Source: Asticcacaulis sp. YBE204 (GTDB lineage Bacteria > Pseudomonadota > Alphaproteobacteria > Caulobacterales > Caulobacteraceae). Taken from it: 64,000 nucleotides of DNA. The notes under the pieces are model-generated. The model searched no databases, was not told the DNA's origin, and saw nothing but the letters and a program-made list of their open reading frames with translations. The translations under genes and the position numbers were made by a program. The stretch spans positions 1 to 64,000 of the forward strand of contig NZ_AWGF01000011.1 of NCBI RefSeq assembly GCF_000495855.1, given 5' to 3'. Shown here piece after piece: positions 18,230 through 24,943 of the stretch; position 1 is the first letter of the stretch, and each line of letters opens with the position of its first letter.

Positions 18230-18393
18230 ACTCCCTCCTCCCTACGCAGTAGGGAGGTGGCTCCGAGTGAAACGAGGAGACGGAGGGGGACGACTCCGAA
18301 CATCGCCGCGCGCTGAATGGCTTGGCGTAATCCCCCTCCGTCTCGCCGCCCTGCGTCGAGCCACCTCCCCATGCTCCGCACAGGGAGGAGGGA
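18230..18393. repeat. MITE-like intergenic element, copy E
   Basis: About 164 bp with arms CTCCCTCCTCCCTACGCAGTAGG and CAGGGAGGAGGGAG. It sits between the candidate operators and the scfR start, so its right end supplies the purine-rich sequence that serves as the ribosome-binding site of that gene. Confidence 0.7.
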
Positions 18394-18400
18394 GACATGA

Positions 18401-19819
18401 ATGTCCGAACTCGATCGCAAACTGTTCCTCGGCGGGCGTCTGAAACGCCTGCGCCACGACCTGAACCTCAGCCAGACGAAGATGGCCGAAGACCTCGGCG
18501 TGTCGGCCTCCTACCTCAACCACATCGAGCGCAATCAGCGCCCGGTCACCGCGCAGGTCCTGCTGAAGCTGGCCGCGACCTACGACCTCGACATGCGCAC
18601 CTTTACCTCGGACGCCGATCCGTCGGGCGAGGCCGACCTGACCGAGGTGCTGGCCGATCCGCTGTTCAAGGACCTGCGCGCGCCGAAACGCGAAATCGCC
18701 GATCTGGTCGCTGCCTCGCCGACCGTCGCCGAGGCCATGCTGCGGCTTTACCGCGCCTATAAGGAACGACGGACGCGCGAGGTGATCGACCTCAGTTCTG
18801 CCGAAATCCTCAACGAACAGTCGCCGTCGGACTGGGTGCGCGACCAGATTCAGGCCGCGCACAACTTCTTCCCGGAATTCGACGAGCTGGGCGAGGCGCT
18901 GTTCGAGGCTTTGGGTGGCGATCCGCACACCCTGGAGGCCGCCGCCGAACGCAAGCTCCAAAGCGATTTCGGCATCGGCGTGCGTTTTATGCCCGCCTCG
19001 GTCATGCTGATCTATGAGCGGCGCTACGATCCGCACCGGCGCAGGCTGATGCTGTCGGAATCCTTAAGCCCGTCATCGCGCGCTTTCGCCATCGTCTATC
19101 AACTGGCCCTGTCGCTGCACGGCGCAGCGTTGAACGCCCGCGTCGAACGGGCGAAAGCGCCGGACCTTGCATCCGGTCGTCTGTTCAAGATCGCCTTGCT
19201 CAACTACCTGACCGCCGCGACGCTCATGCCCTATGCGCGGTTTCACGAGGCGGCGGAACAGTGCGGCTATGATCTGGAACTGCTGCGCGCCCCGTTCGGG
19301 GTCAGCTTCGAACAGGCCGCGCACCGCCTGACCACCCTGTCGCGCCCGGGACAGCGCGGCGTGCCGTTCTTCCTGATGCGGATCGACTCGGCGGGCAATG
19401 TCTCGAAACGCTTTGCGGGCGGCAAGTTTCCGTTCTCACGCTTTGGCGGGGCCTGTCCGCGCTGGAACATCCATCAGGCGTTTCAGTCGCCGGGCCGTGT
19501 GCTGACGCAGGTCATCGAGACGCCGGATAAGGCGCGTTACTTTACCCTGTCGCGGACGCTGGATCGCGGTTTGCGCGGCTGGGACGGCGGGGCGTTTGCC
19601 GAACAGGCGCTGGGGCTGGGCTGCGAGCTGAAACACGCGGACAAGCTGGTCTATGCACGCGGTCTTGATCTTGCCAACCCTGCCGCCATCGAGGTCGGGC
19701 CAATGTGCCGCCTGTGCGAACGTCCGAACTGTCGGGAGCGCGCCGCCCCACCGGTGACGCGCACCCTCAGCGTCGACGAATGGATCAAGGCCGCCACGGC
19801 CTATCCGTTCTCTTCGTGA
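18401..19819 (+). CDS. ScfR/RamB-type regulator of glyoxylate shunt
   Basis: A 472-residue transcription factor. An N-terminal XRE helix-turn-helix (residues 10-65, LSQTKMAEDLGVSASYLNHIERN) is followed by an IrrE/ImmA-like region that lacks the HExxH zinc motif, and a C-terminal domain with cysteines in GPMCRLCERPNCRERAAPP. This layout defines the short-chain fatty acyl-CoA-sensing ScfR/RamB family, which controls acetate and propionate assimilation. Lying divergent to the isocitrate lyase operon, it probably controls it, with an acyl-CoA as effector. I infer activation or repression only from the family. Confidence 0.85.
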   Translation: MSELDRKLFLGGRLKRLRHDLNLSQTKMAEDLGVSASYLNHIERNQRPVTAQVLLKLAATYDLDMRTFTSDADPSGEADLTEVLADPLFKDLRAPKREIADLVAASPTVAEAMLRLYRAYKERRTREVIDLSSAEILNEQSPSDWVRDQIQAAHNFFPEFDELGEALFEALGGDPHTLEAAAERKLQSDFGIGVRFMPASVMLIYERRYDPHRRRLMLSESLSPSSRAFAIVYQLALSLHGAALNARVERAKAPDLASGRLFKIALLNYLTAATLMPYARFHEAAEQCGYDLELLRAPFGVSFEQAAHRLTTLSRPGQRGVPFFLMRIDSAGNVSKRFAGGKFPFSRFGGACPRWNIHQAFQSPGRVLTQVIETPDKARYFTLSRTLDRGLRGWDGGAFAEQALGLGCELKHADKLVYARGLDLANPAAIEVGPMCRLCERPNCRERAAPPVTRTLSVDEWIKAATAYPFSS

Positions 19820-19854
19820 CTCATACCACTTGATTCGTTCTCTTTTTGTGCTAA

Positions 19855-19869
19855 GTTCTTTGTATGTTC
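19855..19869 (+). promoter_or_regulatory. LexA box upstream of dinB
   Basis: GTTC-TTTGTAT-GTTC matches exactly the alphaproteobacterial LexA site GTTC-N7-GTTC. It lies 25 bases before the dinB start, so dinB should be SOS-regulated. Confidence 0.85.
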
Positions 19870-19893
19870 TCATAACGTCGCGGAACCTGTGTC

Positions 19894-20982
19894 ATGGACG
19901 AGATCGAAAATCATCCTCTCCGGAAAATCATCCATATCGATATGGATGCCTTCTACGCCTCGGTCGAACAGCGCGATAATCCCGAATTGCGCGGTAAACC
20001 CGTCGCGGTCGGCGGCATGGAGCGCGGCGTCGTCGCGGCGGCCAGTTACGAGGCGCGCAAGTTCGGCATCCGTTCGGCCATGCCGTCGGTGACCGCGCGG
20101 CGCAAATGTCCGGACCTGATCTTCGTCAAGCCGCGCTTCGACGCCTATAAGGCCGTGTCGAAGCAGATCCGTGACATTTTCGAGGACTATACCGATCTGG
20201 TCGAACCGCTGTCGCTGGACGAGGCCTATCTCGATGTCACCGAAAACCATAAGGGCGTCGGTTCGGCAACCCTGATCGCGCAGGAAATCCGCGCCCGCAT
20301 CAAGCTGGCGACGGGCCTGACGGCGTCGGCGGGGGTATCGTACAACAAGTTCCTGGCCAAGATGGCGTCGGATTACCGCAAGCCCGACGGGCTTTACGTC
20401 ATCACCCCGCGCATGGGGCCGGAATTCGTCGAGACCCTGATGGTGGGGCGCTTTCACGGCATCGGTCCGGCGACCGAGGAAAAGATGAACCGGCTGGGGA
20501 TCATGACCGGGGCCGATCTGAGGGCCCAGTCTCTGCCGTTTCTGCAAAAGCACTTCGGCGTGTCGGGCGACTATTACCACAATATCGCGCGCGGCATCGA
20601 CCACCGTCAGGTACGGTCCGACCGTGTGCGTAAGTCGGTCGGGGCGGAGAATACCTTCTTTCAGGACATCTTCTCGCCCGACGCGGCCCGCGCGGCCTTG
20701 CAGCCGATCGTCGAGAAGGTCTGGCGCTATTGCGAGCAGAACGGCACGCGCGGCCGCACGGTGACGCTCAAGGTCAAATATACCGACTTCCAGCAGATCA
20801 CCCGCAGCCATACGGCCAATGCCACGGTGGGCGACAAGGACGAGTTGTCGCGCGTGTCGGGCACCCTGCTCGACGGCGTCTTCCCGCTGGCCAAAGGCAT
20901 CCGGTTGCTGGGGGTGACGCTGTCGTCCTTAGGGGCGAACGATGCCCGCCCCGAACCGCAGCAACTCAGTCTAGCTATCTAA
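19894..20982 (+). CDS. dinB: DNA polymerase IV
   Basis: A 362-residue Y-family polymerase. It has IIHIDMDAFYASVEQRDNPELRG at the N-terminus (catalytic Asp), then SLDEAYLDVT with the other acidic residues, the helix-hairpin-helix region GRFHGIGPATEEKM, and the little-finger domain ending in LGVTLSSL. It carries out error-prone translesion synthesis. The stop codon lies 3 bases before a MITE-like element in which the prophage has inserted. Confidence 0.95.
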   Translation: MDEIENHPLRKIIHIDMDAFYASVEQRDNPELRGKPVAVGGMERGVVAAASYEARKFGIRSAMPSVTARRKCPDLIFVKPRFDAYKAVSKQIRDIFEDYTDLVEPLSLDEAYLDVTENHKGVGSATLIAQEIRARIKLATGLTASAGVSYNKFLAKMASDYRKPDGLYVITPRMGPEFVETLMVGRFHGIGPATEEKMNRLGIMTGADLRAQSLPFLQKHFGVSGDYYHNIARGIDHRQVRSDRVRKSVGAENTFFQDIFSPDAARAALQPIVEKVWRYCEQNGTRGRTVTLKVKYTDFQQITRSHTANATVGDKDELSRVSGTLLDGVFPLAKGIRLLGVTLSSLGANDARPEPQQLSLAI

Positions 20983-20984
20983 AA

Positions 20985-21025
20985 TCATACCTCCCTGCGC
21001 TTGCGCGGGGAGGGGGACCATTGGC
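20985..21025. repeat. MITE-like element copy F, left part, with 32-bp flanking repeat
   Basis: TCATACCTCCCTGCGCTTGC and following bases match the left arm of copy B. The last 32 bases (20994-21025) recur directly after the prophage at 63501-63532 with one difference (A for G). The last five bases are TTGGC. Confidence 0.85.
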
Positions 21026-21170
21026 TGTAAGGGGACAGAAGGGTTTAGAGTGCTAATTGGTGTGGGATATCGCGGGATATGCCGGGACAAGGTGGGATGA
21101 AACCCTTAAAAAATTGGGCCTTGCGGCGATTTCGGTTTTTCGCACTCTGAAAAAGCTGTGTCTAGAGTAA
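21026..21170 (+). other. Prophage left end with transposase-type sites
   Basis: The terminal 28 bases share the spacing TGTA-N11/12-AAGG(G/T)TTTAGAGTGC with the right end. L1 is AAGGGTTTAGAGTGC (21039-21053). A related site in inverse orientation is GCACTCTGAAAAAG (21142-21155) and a weaker one is TCTAGAGTAAA (21161-21171). They are likely MuA-type transposase-binding sites. Confidence 0.75.
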
Positions 21171-21191
21171 ATGGCGTTTTAGACATCATTC

Positions 21192-21231
21192 AGGGCCGTT
21201 CGGGCGATCCGGGCGGCCCTTCGTCGTTTTT
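21192..21231 (+). terminator. Rightward terminator at prophage left end
   Basis: The stem AGGGCCG / CGGCCCT is followed by TCGTCGTTTTT. It would stop host transcripts coming from dinB from running into the prophage. Confidence 0.5.
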
Positions 21232-21368
21232 AGGCGCTAAGGTGCTAAGGGGCTCTTAAAGGCCCCTTAAATGGCCGCTAATAAGGATTTCATGACTTTG
21301 AGGGCGTCGGCGTCGGCGCTGATTGCGCTAAAGCGGGTATCATACCCACTCTGAAATGCCTTTGCTTT

Positions 21369-21489
21369 CTGTGCGCGAGCTCGCACAGTTGGGCAAATTG
21401 GCGCACAGTTTGCAACTCTTTGTAAAATAAAGCTTTGTGGTATAGTGTCTTCAGCGGCGATTCCGACATGCTGTCGTGAACTGTGCGCG
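21369..21489. promoter_or_regulatory. Array of CTGTGCGC dyads
   Basis: CTGTGCG-CGAGCT-CGCACAG (21369-21388) is a 7-bp dyad; GCGCACAG recurs at 21401-21408 and CTGTGCGCG at 21481-21489. A TATAGT at 21441-21446 could be a -10 box for the gene at 21508. This looks like an operator region, but the regulator is unknown. Confidence 0.4.
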
Positions 21490-21507
21490 TCTTTGTGGAG
21501 CCATAAC

Positions 21508-21759
21508 ATGAATGCGTTGAAGACAAGAGAGGGATTATTCGCCGACGAGAAAGGTTATAAGGTCGCCGTCTTCCATGTCAGGGAGCCGAGTAAAGCAATC
21601 CCGTTTTCGCCTCTTAAGGGCGGCACTCAGTTTAGGGAAGCACCAGGGGCATCGTATTGGGAGACCGACAGCGGCCAACGTGTTGAACCAGTCAACGACG
21701 ACAGAACGTCCTTCAAATTTAATGATGTCAAAAAATGGCTCACTCGAATTGGTGATTAA
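21508..21759 (+). CDS. Hypothetical phage protein
   Basis: An 83-residue protein I do not recognise. It has GTGGAG eight bases before the ATG and an ordinary soluble composition (KVAVFHVREPSKAIPFSPL...). It lies in the accessory block left of the repressor and is convergent with the SRAP gene, ending four bases before it. It may be a lysogenic-conversion gene, as its own dyad-rich upstream region would allow expression in the lysogen. Confidence 0.6.
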   Translation: MNALKTREGLFADEKGYKVAVFHVREPSKAIPFSPLKGGTQFREAPGASYWETDSGQRVEPVNDDRTSFKFNDVKKWLTRIGD

Positions 21760-21763
21760 CACC

Positions 21764-22447
21764 CTAGAGCAGTGTACTCTCGGCGAAGGGTGGCGGGACC
21801 TCGACCAGAACGTCAGAGGTTACTGTACGCTTCTGAAACTGAGCGACCTCGGCCCATGGTGCGGTTAGCCAGGCACGGCAGTCTTCAGGAGTTGTCAGGA
21901 TCAGCGGCATGGCCTTCCTGTGGACCGGGCGCACCACGTCGTTCGGCTCCATCGTCAGGAAGGCGTAGAAGCGTCCCTGTGTCGGGGCCGGGTCTTTGGC
22001 TTTGATCTGACGGTCCAGCACGTCGCTAACACCGGCGAAGCAAGCGGTGGCGGGTGGTTCGGCAGTGAAGCCAAACCAGTGATAGGCCTTCGTCACATCG
22101 TGGTTTTCAGAGAAGGCTGTAAACGGCACAAGGCAACGATGCTCAAGGCCGAACCAGCGGCGCCAGTGAGGCGACTTGAGATTGCGTATATTCGTGACCC
22201 CGGAGTCGTAGCTTTTCGGCTTGCCGGTTGGGGTAACGAGGTACTCAGGCGGCGTCGGCATCCCCCACAGCGCCTCGTCCAGGACTAAGCCGCCTTCAGA
22301 CTGGCGTCGGATGATCGGCGCCGGGTAGTTGGGAAACAGTTCCGTTTTGAATGGCATGTTGCGACCGTGATCCGAGAATTCTTCGATTTTAGCGAAGTCT
22401 GAGAACAGGGCGGCCGTCGCTCTGTCATTGCGGTATCGGTTACACAT
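21764..22447 (-). CDS. SRAP (YedK/HMCES-like) abasic-site protein
   Basis: A 227-residue SRAP-domain protein. The start MCNRY exposes Cys2 after Met removal, the residue that forms a covalent link with abasic sites in single-stranded DNA. Asn86 or Asn89, Glu114 (CLVPFTAFSEN) and His176 (VHRKAMPLIL) fill the other active-site positions. The family shields abasic lesions at forks. Its start overlaps the stop of the upstream 185-residue gene by eight bases (ATGTGTAA), so the two are translationally coupled. A perfect LexA box lies ahead of the pair. Confidence 0.92.
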   Translation of the reverse strand: MCNRYRNDRATAALFSDFAKIEEFSDHGRNMPFKTELFPNYPAPIIRRQSEGGLVLDEALWGMPTPPEYLVTPTGKPKSYDSGVTNIRNLKSPHWRRWFGLEHRCLVPFTAFSENHDVTKAYHWFGFTAEPPATACFAGVSDVLDRQIKAKDPAPTQGRFYAFLTMEPNDVVRPVHRKAMPLILTTPEDCRAWLTAPWAEVAQFQKRTVTSDVLVEVPPPFAESTLL

Positions 22448-22994
22448 TCTCGCCTCCGGTTTGATCGGCGAGCATGGGCGCTAAATGAAGCTCTGTCCAT
22501 GCCTTGATCAGGTTGGCGTGGGCGGTGGTGTAGCGATCGACGAACTTAGGGATTTCGAGGTCATGGTTCATGGGAAAGGCTTCGTCTTCGAGGTGGACCC
22601 AGTAGTGGCGGGTTATGGTCAGGCTCTTTTTGCCCGCCCGCCAGAAAAGGTTTTCCTTCACCTCGATATTTCCGACCTTCAGCAGCTGCGACAGGTCGAT
22701 CGTGCGGCCGTTGAAGTCATGGGGCGCGGGCGGGCGCCGAATCTGTTTCAGGCCTGCGACCAGGACGGCCAGATCGTTGCGGTGGCGGCAGGCGACGTTG
22801 AACGGTTTGAGGGCCTCGTACTTGTCGGGATCGGTCAGCAAAAGCTGGTAATTCGGATGGTGGTCGCGCACGCCGAAGCCAAAGGTTCGCCCGGTGTCGA
22901 AGGTTACCGAAAACCCGCTCTGGCCGATGGCGACCTCGCCAATCGAGACGATCCGTGAGGCGTCAATGTGGCTGCCGAGGAAGTCGATGATCAT
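22440..22994 (-). CDS. Hypothetical protein coupled to SRAP
   Basis: An unrecognised 184-residue soluble protein. It starts at the ATG at 22994 with AAGG eight bases upstream; a GTG at 23003 is possible. It has a beta-rich N-terminal half (IVSIGEVAIGQSGFSVTFDTGRT) and a basic helical C-terminal half, with no membrane segment or cysteine motif. It is the first gene of a two-gene operon with the SRAP gene and likely shares SOS control. A role in handling damaged DNA is inference from that context only. Confidence 0.7.
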   Translation of the reverse strand: MIIDFLGSHIDASRIVSIGEVAIGQSGFSVTFDTGRTFGFGVRDHHPNYQLLLTDPDKYEALKPFNVACRHRNDLAVLVAGLKQIRRPPAPHDFNGRTIDLSQLLKVGNIEVKENLFWRAGKKSLTITRHYWVHLEDEAFPMNHDLEIPKFVDRYTTAHANLIKAWTELHLAPMLADQTGGENV

Positions 22995-23093
22995 GGATCG
23001 CACCTTTTCTCAATGAATCAAGCGGTTGAGATAACGCTGGTTAAAAAGTTAACGGCGCGGTGCATTCGTACCTTGACTCAGGCTTCAGTTAAA

Positions 23094-23108
23094 GAACAAA
23101 ATGGGAAC
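23094..23108 (-). promoter_or_regulatory. LexA (SOS) box inside the prophage
   Basis: GAAC-AAAATGG-GAAC is, on the minus strand, GTTC-N7-GTTC, an exact match to the alphaproteobacterial LexA consensus. It lies 100 bases upstream of the SRAP operon start and 36 bases upstream of the divergent gene at 23144, so either or both may be SOS-controlled. Confidence 0.75.
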
Positions 23109-23143
23109 ATTCCAGAACGGAAATTGCTTAGGAGGGTACGGGG

Positions 23144-23437
23144 ATGGGCGCGGCCAAGTCGTTTAACGAGCTGTTGTGGGGTGATCAGCTTCCAGAAATC
23201 GAGGCGCTGGTGTCCTCGCTCGAAGACCGGTGGCGCGATGGCGCCCGGTTAGTAAAGGCCTTCCCGCGAGAGGCTACAGTGCGCGGTGTATGTCCTGACT
23301 GCGGGTTAGAGCGCACGGAATCCATCGCGGCGCTGTTGGAACAGCGGCTTGGCGAAATGACACTCTGGGACTTAACCGATAGTTTGAAATGCGAGCGCGG
23401 TAGTTGCGGCGGCAAACTGGATTATGAAATCGAGTAG
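23144..23437 (+). CDS. Small zinc-ribbon-like phage protein
   Basis: A 97-residue protein with paired cysteines in CPDCG (residues 50-54) and CERGSC (near 83-88), spaced as in a zinc ribbon. A GGAGGG sequence lies ahead of the ATG. The N-terminus is helical (FNELLWGDQLPEIEALVSSLEDRW). It is divergent from the SRAP operon and shares its upstream region, including the LexA box. Function is unknown; a nucleic-acid-binding role is plausible. Confidence 0.65.
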   Translation: MGAAKSFNELLWGDQLPEIEALVSSLEDRWRDGARLVKAFPREATVRGVCPDCGLERTESIAALLEQRLGEMTLWDLTDSLKCERGSCGGKLDYEIE

Positions 23438-23464
23438 TTCAGGTTGGTCTAATGACCGATCTTA

Positions 23465-23923
23465 TTATTTTCCGCTAGCTGGCGTCTGAAGCGCGCGACC
23501 GCAAATTTCACGGGTTTCATTCAGACGGTTATTACACCACGAAAGAAATGCCGACCGCCCTTTATGCGAAAAACCAATCATATCAGCCTCATTCAAAAGG
23601 GCCGCGTCTGTTGATCCCTGTCGGGGGCCAGCTTTGTAATTGACCCATAGAAACGGTGTGTCGGCCACAGAGGGGTCATTAACATCTACGGCTAATGCCG
23701 TGCTATCTCGTTGACGACGAACAACATAGGCAATTATCGCTACCGATTCGGAAAGCTGCCGTTCTGCTTCCGTGTCGGGCAATACGGTGGCCGTCACAAA
23801 GGTGGCGTTCAAATCGGCATCTTCTTCAACATTCGTAATTCTACCTTGTGGGTCAAATTGAGGTTCACACCCGGCGAGCATCATCGCCCCCGCTAATAAA
23901 GCAGAAATGACTTTTAGTCTCAT
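23465..23923 (-). CDS. Phage-encoded lipoprotein
   Basis: A 152-residue protein with a lipoprotein signal (MRLKVISALLAGAMMLAGC), the lipobox being LAGC. The mature part is acidic and soluble, with two further cysteines near the end (WCNNR, EICGR). It starts eight bases after the repressor stop in the same direction, so it is probably expressed from the lysogenic promoter along with the repressor. That makes it a candidate for a surface change in lysogens, such as superinfection exclusion. It is not a known family to me. Confidence 0.7.
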   Translation of the reverse strand: MRLKVISALLAGAMMLAGCEPQFDPQGRITNVEEDADLNATFVTATVLPDTEAERQLSESVAIIAYVVRRQRDSTALAVDVNDPSVADTPFLWVNYKAGPRQGSTDAALLNEADMIGFSHKGRSAFLSWCNNRLNETREICGRALQTPASGK

Positions 23924-23931
23924 AACTCCCC

Positions 23932-24651
23932 CTAAAGAACAGAGCCTGCCCAAACGACGCGACCGATTAAACCAAAGTGCTCTTTCTCTGGCCCTTCGAT
24001 CCGCTCCGGCGGGTACATTGGATTGTCGCTCATGGCTTCGATGTCTCCCAATCCAACACGACGCAGACGTTTAATTCTCAAATCGTCGACCATGCGGAAC
24101 GCATAAACGGCTTCGCCCATACGATTTTGGTTCGTATCGACCAGCACATAAGCCGGATCACTTATGGTCGGATACATAGAATCGCCCGTCGATTCGAACA
24201 TGTACAGGCCCTTGGTATCCGTCCTGTGCAATTGCGCCATGACTTCTGGCGGAAGGATAATTTCGCCTATCTGGTTTTCGGTGGCCAATACCCCGGCGCC
24301 CGCTGATAGTCGGGTGTCGAGCAGTGGCACTATAAAGCGCGGCGCCGCCTCTGCCGCCGCGATGATAGTCGCGCTTTCAGAGCGCGCACCACGTCCCAGC
24401 ACTAGCCAATTTGGACGAACCTCCAATGCCTCTGAAATCAAGATGACCGATTCGGCATTCGGCATGACCTTGCCTCTTACATATTCCGAAATTTTGGACG
24501 TACTCAGGCCCGTTATTTCGGAAAGTCGTGTCTGAGACCAAGCCTTCTCTTCCAAAAGCAGATTAAGGCGCGTGGAAAACTCCCTTTTCAGGATATCCGA
24601 CGCTTGACCTTCTGTGTTTTTTGATATCTTATCCGAATTTACGGAACTCAT
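23932..24651 (-). CDS. Phage repressor, XRE plus S24 peptidase
   Basis: A 239-residue LexA/CI-type repressor. The helix-turn-helix lies near residues 37-62 (WSQTRLSEITGLSTSKISEYV). The C-terminal S24 domain has Ser158 in STGDSMYP and Lys194 in RIKRL as catalytic dyad, and Ala-Gly pairs at 117-120 (SAGAG) as candidate cleavage site. It therefore looks able to self-cleave on RecA activation, unlike the Mu c repressor. It is divergent from ner with 20 bases between the starts, and it precedes the lipoprotein gene. Confidence 0.9.
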   Translation of the reverse strand: MSSVNSDKISKNTEGQASDILKREFSTRLNLLLEEKAWSQTRLSEITGLSTSKISEYVRGKVMPNAESVILISEALEVRPNWLVLGRGARSESATIIAAAEAAPRFIVPLLDTRLSAGAGVLATENQIGEIILPPEVMAQLHRTDTKGLYMFESTGDSMYPTISDPAYVLVDTNQNRMGEAVYAFRMVDDLRIKRLRRVGLGDIEAMSDNPMYPPERIEGPEKEHFGLIGRVVWAGSVL

Positions 24652-24671
24652 TTTCTGACATTTCGGAATTT
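24483..24671. promoter_or_regulatory. Repressor/Ner operator cluster
   Basis: Copies of a TTTCGGAAA/TTCCGAAA motif lie at 24483-24492, 24515-24524, 24632-24645 (TCCG-N6-CGGA dyad) and 24660-24671, with further copies inside ner at 24840-24850 and 24902-24914. As repressor and ner are only 20 bases apart, operators must overlap the genes. They likely bind the repressor, Ner or both. Confidence 0.6.
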
Positions 24672-24941
24672 ATGGCCAAGAGAAAATTACATCCCGAAGA
24701 AGTTAAAGCGCGTCTGCGAATTAACCACGGCTCCATGACGGCGTTTGAAGAAGCGAACGGGCTGAACCGTGGCGCCACTAACGATGCTCTCCGTGGAAAA
24801 TCCAAATCCACGCTCAAGGTTATCGCACAAAGCCTCGGCATTTCCGAAACTTCGATCAAAGCCGGTCCGAAACCCGGGACTTGCGAAAAGTCTATATCCG
24901 ATTTTTCGGAAAATCACTGTCTAAATGATGGGGCGAAATAG
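24672..24941 (+). CDS. ner: Ner-like DNA-binding protein
   Basis: An 89-residue protein of the Ner/Nlp helix-turn-helix family: KLHPEEVKARLRINHGSMTAFEEANGLNRGATNDAL followed by KVIAQSLGISETSIKAG matches the Ner layout. In Mu, Ner turns down early and repressor transcription. It is the first rightward gene, as in Mu. The ATG at 24672 overlaps an operator copy; the longer frame from 24621 is not used. Confidence 0.8.
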   Translation: MAKRKLHPEEVKARLRINHGSMTAFEEANGLNRGATNDALRGKSKSTLKVIAQSLGISETSIKAGPKPGTCEKSISDFSENHCLNDGAK

Positions 24942-24943
24942 AC

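Noticed and set aside
17882-18420. Longer upstream extension of the 63-residue gene ahead of aceA
   Set aside because: The extension runs through the MITE-like element and the operator region; the internal ATG at 18081 has an AAGGAG site.
20994-21025. 32-bp repeat as an attL/attR core of a site-specific integrase
   Set aside because: No tyrosine or serine integrase gene is present, the element has MuA and MuB and Mu-like ends, and the repeat is part of a host intergenic element.
21267-21526. Short minus-strand frames near the prophage left end
   Set aside because: They overlap the CTGTGCG dyads and lack a good ribosome-binding site; two overlapping frames of similar length make either one unconvincing.
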